From the NCBI GenBank assembly GCA_025999935.1, contig BNXY01000088.1:1-6657 (forward strand): a stretch of 6,657 nt of DNA, read 5' to 3'. This stretch comes from Bacteroidia bacterium. GTDB lineage: Bacteria; Bacteroidota; Bacteroidia; Bacteroidales; Azobacteroidaceae. A program made the translations under genes and the position numbers. Under the pieces are notes generated by a model. That model was not told where the DNA came from. It searched no databases and saw only the letters and a list, made by a program, of their open reading frames with translations. Shown here one piece after another: positions 1 through 6,531 of the stretch; position 1 is the stretch's first letter; every line of letters begins with the position of its first letter.

Positions 1-28
1 GCAATATTATAATATCGCAAAATATGTC

Positions 29-197
29 GCAGCTACGCAGCTCTGGATTTGTGTATGCCCTTATTACCGTGCGCTTACGCACACGGCTACAAAGATGTTG
101 GCGCTATGCGCCTTTTCGCACAAACACATATTTTACTGCTGACCCGAGCTGAGTAGTAACAGACAGATGCAATTTTGTTAAAAAATATGTTTTTGCG
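29..197. repeat. Cluster of small palindromes, likely an intergenic repeat element
   Basis: Several short inverted repeats are packed together: a GTGCG/CGCAC stem with a 4-base loop (69-82), a perfect GGCGC/GCGCC stem with a 3-base loop (100-112), and a CAGCT...CAGCT direct repeat (30-42). An outer pair, 117-134 against 181-197, matches at 15 of 16 bases once a 2-base bulge is allowed. The GC-rich stems sit in AT-rich flanks, unlike the coding DNA nearby. An open frame crosses the stems (ATG at 55, stop at 154-156), but it simply follows the palindromes and I do not consider it a gene. The layout resembles dispersed intergenic palindromic elements of bacterial genomes. That it recurs elsewhere in the genome is inference, because only one copy is visible here. 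Confidence 0.4.
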
Positions 198-251
198 AAA
201 ATTTGTGTTTTTTTGCGTTATTTTGAGCCCGTTCCTTTGCAACGCTCATAC

Positions 252-474
252 ATGCGGGTTATCAAGGTGGAAGGCCTTCCGGTCTGTAAAAAGCCTGACT
301 GTTTTGCCCAAGCATATATTACAAAGATTGTCAATCAATTAAGTGTTGTTTCTCAAATTATTTCACCCGAACCTGATTGGCAATTTTGATACGAATGATT
401 TTGAGAAACATAATCACGGAGTAAATAAAAAACAAAAAGTTGAACAGTTGGAATTAGAAATGGAATATTTTTAA
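252..474 (+). pseudogene. Possible frameshifted gene remnant of unknown function
   Basis: Two short open frames overlap here. The first runs from an ATG at 252 to a TGA at 387-389 (45 codons, beginning MRVIKVEGLPVC and ending ISPEPDWQF). The second, shifted by one base, is open from 343 to a TAA at 472-474 and ends VEQLELEMEYF. Both have a protein-like composition. Dropping a single base near 381 joins them smoothly (...PEPDW then NFDTNDFEK...), giving about 73 residues. I infer one ancestral frame broken by a one-base insertion, possibly only the tail of a longer gene. No Shine-Dalgarno site or promoter box is evident, and I do not recognise the family. A sequencing error or chance open frames are the alternatives. 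Confidence 0.33.
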
Positions 475-476
475 TT

Positions 477-536
477 ATGGCAAATAAATCTCATTATTCT
501 GTAGCAGCAGCGAATTATGATATGTTTGAGAAATGA
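477..536 (+). other. 19-codon open frame after the remnant, probably a broken gene start
   Basis: An ATG two bases after the TAA at 472-474 opens a frame of 19 codons (MANKSHYSVAAANYDMFEK) that ends at a TGA (534-536). The tight spacing after the preceding frame is what is seen between neighbouring genes in an operon, so this may be the start of a second gene that was lost along with the first. It is too short to assign to a family, and it could be chance. Between 537 and the end of trmD at 565 I see only a T-run (552-558) with no convincing hairpin. Confidence 0.15.
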
Positions 537-564
537 GTGTGAAATGATAAGTTTTTTTACAGTT

Positions 565-1239
565 TCATTCCAATAAATCCGGCCGCAACAGTTGGGTGCG
601 TTCCATGGATTGTTGCAGTTCCCAGTCGCGGATGTTGGCTTCGTGCCCTGAAAGGAGGATGTCGGGAACTTTCCAGCCTTTATAATCGGATGGGCGCGTA
701 TAGACGGGCGGCGCCAACAGATTGTCTTGGAAAGAGTCGGAGAGCGCCGATTGTTCGTCGCCGATAGCGCCCGGAATCAGGCGGACAATGGCGTCGGCCA
801 TTACGGCAGCAGCCAGTTCGCCGCCGGTCAGGACATAGTCGCCGATGGATATTTCTTTGGTAATGAGGTGTTCGCGGATGCGGTAATCGATGCCTTTGTA
901 GTGGCCGCACAGGATAATCAGGTTTTCACAGAGGGAAAGCCGGTTGGCTAAGGGCTGGGAAAAAGTTTCTCCGTCGGGAGAAGTATAAATGACTTCGTCG
1001 TAATCCCGTTGCAGTTTCAAAGCGGTAATAGCGCGGTCGATAGGTTCGCATTGCAAAACCATGCCGGCCTGTCCGCCAAAAGGATAGTCATCTACCCGGC
1101 GATGCTTGTCCAAGGAATAATTCCGGAGGTTGTGGACATGAATTTCAACCAAATCTTTCTCCTGCGCTCTTTTTAATATGGAGCAATTTAAAGAGCTTTT
1201 TAACATCTCCGGAAGCACGGTAATTATATCTATGCGCAT
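565..1239 (-). CDS. trmD: tRNA (guanine(37)-N1)-methyltransferase TrmD
   Basis: TrmD transfers a methyl group from S-adenosylmethionine to N1 of G37, beside the anticodon of tRNAs reading CNN and some other codons, which prevents +1 frameshifting. It is a cytoplasmic homodimer of the SPOUT class with a trefoil-knot cofactor site. The 224-residue product has the expected family blocks: [13 protein letters not shown] at the N-terminus, [11 protein letters not shown] (50-60), YTSPDGETF (85-93), [11 protein letters not shown] (110-120), [14 protein letters not shown] (131-144) and SALSDSF (164-170). Asp168 and Arg153 line up with the catalytic Asp169 and Arg154 of E. coli TrmD. The length is close to other short TrmD proteins, which lack part of the C-terminal extension. 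The ATG at 1239 starts exactly on the conserved N-terminus. The gene stands alone here, without the rpsP-rimM-rplS partners found in many bacteria, and is transcribed away from dsbD. The assignment is secure. Confidence 0.97.
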   Translation of the reverse strand: MRIDIITVLPEMLKSSLNCSILKRAQEKDLVEIHVHNLRNYSLDKHRRVDDYPFGGQAGMVLQCEPIDRAITALKLQRDYDEVIYTSPDGETFSQPLANRLSLCENLIILCGHYKGIDYRIREHLITKEISIGDYVLTGGELAAAVMADAIVRLIPGAIGDEQSALSDSFQDNLLAPPVYTRPSDYKGWKVPDILLSGHEANIRDWELQQSMERTQLLRPDLLE

Positions 1240-1267
1240 TTTTTATATGAAAATGTAAATTTTTTTC

Positions 1268-1275
1268 TACCTTTG
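1268..1275 (+). promoter_or_regulatory. Predicted dsbD promoter -7 box
   Basis: TACCTTTG matches the Bacteroidota -7 consensus TAnnTTTG and ends 16 bases before the dsbD ATG, so transcription would begin near 1282 with a leader of only about 10 bases. No clean -33 TTTG is present at the expected distance; the region around 1241-1249 is just T- and A-rich. The box shares the palindrome TTTGCGCAAA (1272-1281) with the oppositely directed trmD promoter. Confidence 0.55.
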
Positions 1276-1277
1276 CG

Positions 1278-1309
1278 CAAAAATACACATTATGGAACGA
1301 TTTATCAAA
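1278..1309 (-). promoter_or_regulatory. Predicted trmD promoter (Bacteroidota type)
   Basis: Read on the minus strand, TATTTTTG (1285 to 1278) matches the TAnnTTTG -7 box of Bacteroidota. A TTTG (1309 to 1306) lies 20 bases upstream, the position expected for the -33 element. Transcription would begin near 1271, leaving a leader of about 30 bases before the trmD ATG. The -33 element falls inside the first codons of dsbD. This is a motif-based prediction. Confidence 0.55.
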
Positions 1310-3331
1310 TTTCTTTTAATTTTTCTACTTTTTAACGCTGCGTTAAGTTTGAATGCGCAGCTTTTGGAACCGGTCAGATGGCGTTGCCAGATCAATGAAT
1401 CCGGGGAAATAGTTTTTAAGGCTTCCGTTGAAAGCGGTTGGCATTTGTATGACATGAACCTGCCGGACGGCGGGCCGATTCCGACTTCTTTCGATTTTGA
1501 AGAAATCAAAGGCGCCGAATTGGTTGGAAAAGTTACTACTAATTCCAAAATTACCAGTCAGTACGATGATATGTTTAAAATGACGATTCGGTGGTTTGCC
1601 GAAGATCCGGTTTTTATCCAAAAACTCAAAATAACGGATAAAGAACATTTTCATATCGGCGGGACTATTGACTATATGGCTTGCAATGACCAGTCCTGCC
1701 AGCCGGGTTCCGAAGATTTTCAGTTTGGCCCGAATGATCTTCCCGCCAATTTAGTTGCTGAAAAAAGTGTGGAGAAGGCGAATACGACAATCGCGCCGGG
1801 TACGGAAGTCGTGAAAACGGAAGAGAAGGCCGAGCCTGTGAATCCGGAAGTGGAACCCGAGCTTGTGGTAGAAAGTCTGCCGGAAACCGTAGATGTCAAT
1901 ACTTATTGGGAGCCGGTTATCAATGAATTGCAGAATTTCGGCGAGCAAGTTTCCTCGACCGATAAATCTTGGGTAATCATTTTTATCGTAGGATTTGGCG
2001 GAGGCTTGTTGGCTTTGCTGACCCCTTGTGTCTGGCCGATTATTCCGATGACGGTCAGCTTTTTCCTGAAACGTTCGAAGAAAAACCGCAAAAAAGCTGT
2101 GTTGGACGCAGCAACTTACGGTTTGGCGATTATCGTCATTTATTTGTTGCTGGGGCTAATTATTACGGGTATTTTTGGCGCCAGCGCATTGAACGATTTG
2201 TCAACCAATGCGGTGTTTAATCTGTTGTTTTTCGCCTTGTTGGTGGTGTTTGCCGTTTCTTTTTTAGGCGCATTTGAAATGGTTTTGCCGGCATCATGGA
2301 CGAATAAAATGGACAGCAAAGCCGAATCGACTACGGGTATTATCAGTATTTTCTTTATGGCGTTTACCTTGGTGTTGGTTTCTTTTTCCTGTACCGGCCC
2401 GATTATCGGCACTTTATTGGTAGAAGCCGCCGGGATGGGCAGTATTACCGGCCCTGCCGTCGGGATGTTTGGGTTTGCTTTGGCTTTGGCCATTCCATTT
2501 GCGTTGTTCGCGTTGTTCCCGTCTTGGTTGCAAAATCTACCGAAATCGGGCGGTTGGCTCAATTCCGTTAAAGTGGTATTGGGATTTCTCGAATTGGCCT
2601 TGGCTTTGAAATTTCTATCTGTTGCGGACTTGGCTTATGGCTGGCATATTCTCGACCGGGAAGTGTTTTTAGTAATATGGATTGTGCTATTCATCCTATT
2701 GGGATTTTATCTTTTGGGAAAAATCAAGTTCTCTCATGACAGCGATTTGCCGCATGTGTCGGTTCCGAGACTGTTTCTGTCGATTATCTCGTTTGCCTTT
2801 GCCGTTTACATGGTTCCGGGTTTGTGGGGAGCGCCATTGAAAGCCATCAGCGCTTTCTCGCCTCCGCTTTATACACAGGATTTTAGCATGTATCATGGGG
2901 AAGTCCATCCACAGTTTTATGATTATGAAGAAGGTATGGAATTTGCCCGGAAGAATGGCAAACCGGTAATGGTTGATTTCACGGGTTATGGTTGCGTCAA
3001 TTGCCGGGAAATGGAAGCGGCGGTTTGGTCCGACCCGCGCGTGAAAGGAATTATCGACAACGATTATGTGTTGATTTCACTTTACGTGGACGACAAAACC
3101 AACTTGAACGAACCGATTGAAATCACAGAATTTGACAAAACGCGCAAGCTAAAACGTGTCGGCGACAAATGGAGTTACCTGCAAAGACATAAATTCGGAG
3201 CCAACGCGCAACCCTTTTATGTTCTGTTGGACAACACCGGAAAGCCCATTGCCCCTGCTTACGCTTATGATAAAAACATAGATAAATACATTCAGTTCTT
3301 GCAAAAAGGAATCGAAGAATATAAGAAGTAA
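1292..3331 (+). CDS. dsbD: Thiol:disulfide interchange protein, DsbD family
   Basis: DsbD takes electrons from cytoplasmic thioredoxin and passes them across the inner membrane to periplasmic proteins that reduce or isomerise disulfides or mature c-type cytochromes. The 679-residue product has all three expected parts. A signal peptide (about 1-22, cleavage likely after LNA) is followed by a periplasmic DsbD N-terminal domain with the pair Cys131/Cys136 (ACNDQSCQP). A charged Glu/Pro/Val-rich linker (about 150-200) leads to a membrane domain of roughly eight helices (about 225-510) containing TPCVWP (Cys246) and SFSCTGP (Cys367), equivalent to the E. coli pair Cys163/Cys285. A C-terminal thioredoxin-like domain carries the CVNC site (568-571). 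All six redox cysteines are present, so it is probably functional. It is longer than E. coli DsbD (565 residues), mainly through the linker and loops. The ATG at 1292 directly precedes the signal peptide. The physiological partner is not shown by the context. Confidence 0.93.
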   Translation: MERFIKFLLIFLLFNAALSLNAQLLEPVRWRCQINESGEIVFKASVESGWHLYDMNLPDGGPIPTSFDFEEIKGAELVGKVTTNSKITSQYDDMFKMTIRWFAEDPVFIQKLKITDKEHFHIGGTIDYMACNDQSCQPGSEDFQFGPNDLPANLVAEKSVEKANTTIAPGTEVVKTEEKAEPVNPEVEPELVVESLPETVDVNTYWEPVINELQNFGEQVSSTDKSWVIIFIVGFGGGLLALLTPCVWPIIPMTVSFFLKRSKKNRKKAVLDAATYGLAIIVIYLLLGLIITGIFGASALNDLSTNAVFNLLFFALLVVFAVSFLGAFEMVLPASWTNKMDSKAESTTGIISIFFMAFTLVLVSFSCTGPIIGTLLVEAAGMGSITGPAVGMFGFALALAIPFALFALFPSWLQNLPKSGGWLNSVKVVLGFLELALALKFLSVADLAYGWHILDREVFLVIWIVLFILLGFYLLGKIKFSHDSDLPHVSVPRLFLSIISFAFAVYMVPGLWGAPLKAISAFSPPLYTQDFSMYHGEVHPQFYDYEEGMEFARKNGKPVMVDFTGYGCVNCREMEAAVWSDPRVKGIIDNDYVLISLYVDDKTNLNEPIEITEFDKTRKLKRVGDKWSYLQRHKFGANAQPFYVLLDNTGKPIAPAYAYDKNIDKYIQFLQKGIEEYKK

Positions 3332-3345
3332 AAATAAAGAAGGTA

Positions 3346-3453
3346 CGTCATTGTAAGCGTAGCGAGAAATCTGCTTTGTTCCGTAGCAGTTACGGTTGAT
3401 TGATAGATTTCTCGCTATGCTCGAAATGACGGGAGGCTACGCTCGAAATGGCG
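3346..3453. repeat. Palindromic intergenic repeat between dsbD and mazG
   Basis: Arms 3346-3372 and 3405-3431 are inverted copies matching at 23 of 27 positions, with the shared core TAGCGAGAAATCT. The loop contains two alternative small hairpins (CTGCT/AGCAG at 3371-3389 and CCGTA/TACGG at 3381-3395). The end of the right arm is repeated directly as GCTACGCTCGAAATGGCG (3436-3453), matching 3414-3431 at 16 of 18 bases. Sequences of the form CGTCATT-GAGC-TAGCGAGAAATCT occur as dispersed intergenic repeats in many bacterial genomes, and this looks like one. In the dsbD-mazG transcript it would fold into a long hairpin that could protect or attenuate the mRNA. There is no T-run after it, so a standard terminator is unlikely. 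Confidence 0.7.
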
Positions 3454-3474
3454 GATTAAAAAAACAATAGAACA

Positions 3475-4260
3475 ATGTCAAATACGAAAGAACAAAAATT
3501 GCAAGGCTTTGGCCGTCTGCTCGACATATTGGATGAGTTGCGGGTAAAATGTCCCTGGGACAAAAAGCAAACCAACGAAAGTTTGCGCACCAACACCATC
3601 GAGGAAACGTATGAATTGTGCGAAGCCATCATCAAGCATGAAATTCCGGAAATCAAAAAAGAGTTGGGCGATGTCCTTTTGCATATTGTGTTTTATGCCA
3701 AGATTGCTGATGAAAAAGGTCAGTTCGATATTGCAGATGTTTGTAATTCGCTGTGCGACAAACTGATTTTCCGCCATCCCCATGTTTTCGGATCGGAAGT
3801 GGCTAATACGTCCGGTCAGGTCGAACAAAACTGGGAACAAATCAAACTCAAGGAAAAAGGCGGCAACAAAACCGTCTTGGAAGGCGTACCCTCCTCCTTG
3901 CCGAGCATAGCGAAAGCGCACCGGATACAAGATAAAGCGCGAAATGCAGGGTTTGACTGGGAACAAAAGGAAGATGTCTGGGAGAAAGTTTTAGAAGAGT
4001 TTACCGAATTGAAACAAGAAATCCATGCGATGGATAGCGACAAAATGGAGGCCGAATTTGGCGATTTGTTTTTCAGCCTCATCAACGCCGCCCGTCTCTA
4101 TAAAATCAATCCGGACAACGCCTTAGAGCGCACCAATCAAAAATTTATCCAACGTTTCAATTACATCGAGCAAAAAGCCAAGGAACAAGGCCGCTTGCTG
4201 AAAGATATGACATTGGGCGAGATGGAGGTGTTTTGGCAGGAGGCGAAGTCTGAACTGTGA
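3475..4260 (+). CDS. mazG: Nucleoside triphosphate pyrophosphohydrolase MazG
   Basis: MazG hydrolyses (deoxy)nucleoside triphosphates to monophosphates and pyrophosphate in the cytoplasm. It cleans up non-canonical nucleotides, and in E. coli it also influences the ppGpp response to starvation. The 261-residue product is almost the length of E. coli MazG (263) and has the two-domain form. The N-terminal domain carries CPWD (26-29), the metal-binding EETYELCEA (43-51), ELGDVLLH (63-70) and RHPHVFG (100-106). The C-terminal domain carries a second EEFTELKQE helix (174-182) and EFGDLFFSLINAAR (194-207). Both acidic metal-binding sets are intact. The ATG at 3475 comes just before the conserved GFGRLLDILDELR. 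The gene follows dsbD on the same strand after a 143-base gap filled by a palindromic repeat; no promoter box is clear, so co-transcription with dsbD is possible. No mazEF toxin-antitoxin pair is adjacent. Confidence 0.95.
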   Translation: MSNTKEQKLQGFGRLLDILDELRVKCPWDKKQTNESLRTNTIEETYELCEAIIKHEIPEIKKELGDVLLHIVFYAKIADEKGQFDIADVCNSLCDKLIFRHPHVFGSEVANTSGQVEQNWEQIKLKEKGGNKTVLEGVPSSLPSIAKAHRIQDKARNAGFDWEQKEDVWEKVLEEFTELKQEIHAMDSDKMEAEFGDLFFSLINAARLYKINPDNALERTNQKFIQRFNYIEQKAKEQGRLLKDMTLGEMEVFWQEAKSEL

Positions 4261-4342
4261 TTTTAATATGATTTTCTTGATTAGCACGATTATTTTTTAG
4301 CATTATGAATTTAGTAAGATAACAGCAAATGAAATTGAAGAT

Positions 4343-4528
4343 TTGAAAAGAAAAGTTGGAAGCATTGAGAATTTTAAGGCGGAAGTGATGAATACAGGTG
4401 CCTATGGAATGGGGCAACTCGATGTGTTTAAGGATATTGACAGTTATTTTCTCGGAATTTCGATTAGAATGTTCTTTGACGAGTACAACCCCCCCGCCCC
4501 CTATCCATACTTCGGCTATACTTTGTAA
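4343..4528 (+). CDS. Unrecognised small open frame in the mazG-tdh gap
   Basis: The frame is open from 4301 (after a TAG at 4298-4300) to a TAA at 4526-4528. The only upstream initiator is a TTG at 4343 (61 codons); a better start is the ATG at 4388 (46 codons, MNTGAYGMGQLDVFKDIDSYF...). The part before 4488 has protein-like composition (EIEDLKRKVGSIENFKAEV), but the last 14 codons cross a C7-G-C5 tract and read as a Pro/Tyr-rich tail. It could be a small gene, a remnant that lost its start, or a gene whose frame is broken at the C-tract. I do not recognise a family. It has no clear ribosome binding site or promoter. The rest of the 300-base gap (4261-4342 and 4529-4560) is AT-rich and contains no other supported feature. 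Confidence 0.25.
   Translation: MKRKVGSIENFKAEVMNTGAYGMGQLDVFKDIDSYFLGISIRMFFDEYNPPAPYPYFGYTL
4489..4501. other. C7-G-C5 homopolymeric tract
   Basis: Seven C, one G and five C occur in a row, in a region that is otherwise AT-rich. The right-hand C5 begins the 126-base inverted repeat, and the window ends in the matching G5. Such tracts are prone to slippage in replication and sequencing, so the tract length and the reading frame across it are uncertain. CCCCTAT (4498-4504) can also pair with ATAGGGG (4532-4538). Confidence 0.8.
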
Positions 4529-4622
4529 TGAATAGGGGAGCTGAAAGAGTTCAGGCAATTTTATAGGCTATCCCACTCCAATAGCACTTTTCCGCTTAAC
4601 CCGCTTTCCATTACGTCAAAAC
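4497..4622 (+). repeat. Left arm of a perfect 126-base inverted repeat
   Basis: This segment holds the last 62 bases of tdh (4561-4622) and 64 bases downstream. Its exact reverse complement forms the end of the window (6532-6657). The match stops at 4623 (C here, against the base pairing to A at 6531). Because this arm lies in an intact tdh gene with a normal C-terminus, it is the original and the other arm is the copy. Confidence 0.95.
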
Positions 4623-5592
4623 CTTGCTGGAAATTATCAATCTTGAAACGATGGGTAATGATTGGCGAAATGTCGATGCCTGCTATCAGCATTTGCTGCA
4701 TCTTGTACCATGTTTCCCACATTTCGCGGCCATAGATTCCTTTCAGTGTGAGCGCTTTGAATATGACCTTGCTCCAATTGATTCCGCCTCCGTCGGGCAA
4801 AATTCCCAGCAGGGAAACATTGGAACCGTTGTACATGCAATCCAGCATCTCATTGAACGCTTTCGGCGCACCGGACATTTCCAAACCTACGTCAAATCCC
4901 TTGATATTGAGCGTACGCATGGCGTCGGCTACTTTCTCTCCTTTCGCCGGATTGATGGTAAGCGTAGCGCCCATTTTTTTTGCAATTTCAAGCCGGTAAT
5001 CGCTCAAATCGGTAACGACCACATACCTTGCGCCAGCAAAACGGGTAATCGCCGTAGCCAAGGAGCCGATTAAACCTGCGCCGGTAATCAGCACATCTTC
5101 TCCGAGCAGGGGAAAGGAAAAGGCTGTGTGCGTGGCGTTTCCAAAAGGATCCATGATGGCTGCCATATCGTCGGATATACGCGGATCGAGTTGAATCACG
5201 TTTGTGGCGGGCAACGACAGGTATTCCGCCATGGCTCCGTCGCGGTTCACGCCGACTCCGATAGAGTTTTCGCATACGTGAAGTTTGCCCCGCCGGCAAT
5301 TCCGGCAATGTCCACAGTAGGTATGACCTTCGCCGGTTACCCGTTCTCCGATGCTCAAATGATTGACATTTAAACCTTTGTCAACAATTTCGCCGACATA
5401 CTCGTGCCCAATCGTCATTGGGGTTTTTATCGTTTGTTGCGCCCATTCATTCCATTCGTAAATGTGGAGGTCGGTGCCGCAAATGGCATTTTTCTTTATC
5501 TTGATTAAAACATCGTCCTTGCCGATTTCCGGAATCGGAACTTCTTCGAGCCAGATTCCTTTTTCGGCGTATTTTTTTACTAATGCTTTCAT
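4561..5592 (-). CDS. tdh: L-threonine 3-dehydrogenase
   Basis: Tdh oxidises L-threonine to 2-amino-3-oxobutyrate using NAD+ and zinc in the cytoplasm; Kbl then cleaves the unstable product to glycine and acetyl-CoA. The 343-residue product is a zinc-dependent medium-chain dehydrogenase, close to the 341 residues of the E. coli enzyme. Catalytic zinc residues are Cys38, Thr40 and His43 in [12 protein letters not shown], plus GHE (62-64). The structural zinc cysteines are 93, 96, 99 and 107 in CGHCRNC...C. The NAD+-binding glycines are in TGAGLIG (170-176). DPFGNATH (148-155), [12 protein letters not shown] (232-243) and [15 protein letters not shown] (284-298) are signature stretches of threonine dehydrogenase rather than sorbitol or alcohol dehydrogenases. 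The ATG at 5592 matches the conserved start MKALVK. It lies 9 bases after the kbl stop, so kbl and tdh form an operon. No Shine-Dalgarno site is visible, only A/T-rich sequence. Confidence 0.97.
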   Translation of the reverse strand: MKALVKKYAEKGIWLEEVPIPEIGKDDVLIKIKKNAICGTDLHIYEWNEWAQQTIKTPMTIGHEYVGEIVDKGLNVNHLSIGERVTGEGHTYCGHCRNCRRGKLHVCENSIGVGVNRDGAMAEYLSLPATNVIQLDPRISDDMAAIMDPFGNATHTAFSFPLLGEDVLITGAGLIGSLATAITRFAGARYVVVTDLSDYRLEIAKKMGATLTINPAKGEKVADAMRTLNIKGFDVGLEMSGAPKAFNEMLDCMYNGSNVSLLGILPDGGGINWSKVIFKALTLKGIYGREMWETWYKMQQMLIAGIDISPIITHRFKIDNFQQGFDVMESGLSGKVLLEWDSL

Positions 5593-5601
5593 TTGATTAA
5601 A

Positions 5602-6531
5602 TTATTTTAATATTCCTAACACTTTTCCTGTTTTGATAAATGCTGCAACACACTTATCCAATTGCGCTCTTTGATGTGCGGCGGAGATTTGCACCCGGAT
5701 GCGCGCTTGCCCTTTCGGAACCACGGGATAGTAAAATCCGGTCACATAAATGCCTTCTTCCTGCAAAAGGCCGGCCATATCCTGCGATAATTTCGCATCG
5801 TAGAGCATCACGGCGCAAATGGCCGATTGGGTGGGTTTGATGTCGAAACCGGCTGCTTTCATTTTGTTCACGAAATAGGTCGTGTTTTCGTGCAATTTAT
5901 CAATCAATTCGGATGTTTTTTCCAAATAATTGAAGGTGTAAATTCCGGCTCCGGCCACTGCGGGCGGAATGGAATTGGAGAACAGATAAGGACGTGAACG
6001 TTGGCGGAGCAGTTCGATAATTTCTTTTCTACCGGTAGTAAAACCGCCGATAGCGCCGCCGAATGCTTTTCCTAAAGTTCCGGTAAGGATGTCGATTTTT
6101 CCTCTTAAATTGAACTGTTCGGTAGTGCCCCGGCCGGTATTTCCAACTACGCCGGCCGAATGAGATTCATCGACCATGACCATGGCGTCGTATTTCTGCG
6201 CCAGCTCGTAAATTTTATCCAAGGGCGCTACATTGCCGTCCATGGAGAAAACGCCGTCGGTTACAATGAGACGGAAACGTTGTGCCTGAGCTGCTTTCAG
6301 TTGTATTTCCAAATCGTCCATAGACGCATTGGCATAACGATAACGAACGGCTTTACACAAACGAACGCCGTCGATAATCGAGGCATGATTCAGGGAATCC
6401 GAAATAATAGCGTCTTTTTCCGTCAAAAGCGGTTCGAATACGCCGCCATTGGCATCGAAACAAGCGGCATACAAAATGGTGTCTTCCGTTCCGAAGAATT
6501 TGGCGATAGTCGCTTCCAATTGTTTGTGCAA
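5602..6531 (-). CDS. kbl: 2-amino-3-ketobutyrate CoA ligase (glycine C-acetyltransferase), 5' end missing
   Basis: Kbl is a pyridoxal-phosphate enzyme of the alpha-oxoamine synthase family. It joins CoA to 2-amino-3-oxobutyrate from Tdh, yielding glycine and acetyl-CoA. The 309 visible residues match the family from about residue 90 to the end: CFDANGG (24-30), [10 protein letters not shown] (46-55), DESHSAG (121-127), [10 protein letters not shown] (150-159, Lys155 equals the PLP-binding Lys244 of E. coli), [11 protein letters not shown] (176-186) and the C-terminal [17 protein letters not shown] (263-279). About 86-89 N-terminal residues are absent. The codon at 6531 is TTG, an internal leucine, not a start: two more codons upstream read Gln-Asn, fitting the family's Thr-Gln-x-x-His-Lys, before sequence switches to an inverted piece of tdh. 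The gene is therefore truncated by a junction, most likely artificial, and is probably whole in the organism. It is the first gene of the kbl-tdh operon. Confidence 0.93.
   Translation of the reverse strand: MHKQLEATIAKFFGTEDTILYAACFDANGGVFEPLLTEKDAIISDSLNHASIIDGVRLCKAVRYRYANASMDDLEIQLKAAQAQRFRLIVTDGVFSMDGNVAPLDKIYELAQKYDAMVMVDESHSAGVVGNTGRGTTEQFNLRGKIDILTGTLGKAFGGAIGGFTTGRKEIIELLRQRSRPYLFSNSIPPAVAGAGIYTFNYLEKTSELIDKLHENTTYFVNKMKAAGFDIKPTQSAICAVMLYDAKLSQDMAGLLQEEGIYVTGFYYPVVPKGQARIRVQISAAHQRAQLDKCVAAFIKTGKVLGILK

Noticed and set aside
55..156. 33-codon open frame MPLLPCAYAHGYKDVGAMRL... in the palindrome cluster
   Set aside because: The reading follows the repeated stems, has no ribosome binding site, and is best seen as a by-product of the repeat.
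3478..3966. 162-codon minus-strand open frame inside mazG
   Set aside because: It is antisense to the fully conserved mazG and has a composition typical of a reverse-strand shadow.
4541..4554. CTGAA/TTCAG hairpin after tdh as a terminator
   Set aside because: It has only five base pairs and no T-run on the tdh strand, so it does not meet the form of an intrinsic terminator.
4157..4558. 133-codon minus-strand open frame over the mazG end and the mazG-tdh gap
   Set aside because: It overlaps the well-supported mazG end in antisense and has no family motifs.
6529..6531. TTG at 6531 as the start codon of a shorter Kbl
   Set aside because: It falls within the conserved Thr-Gln-x-x-His-Lys region about 89 residues into the family, and Kbl lacking that part would miss a needed segment of the fold. 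The codon is an internal leucine next to a chimeric junction.
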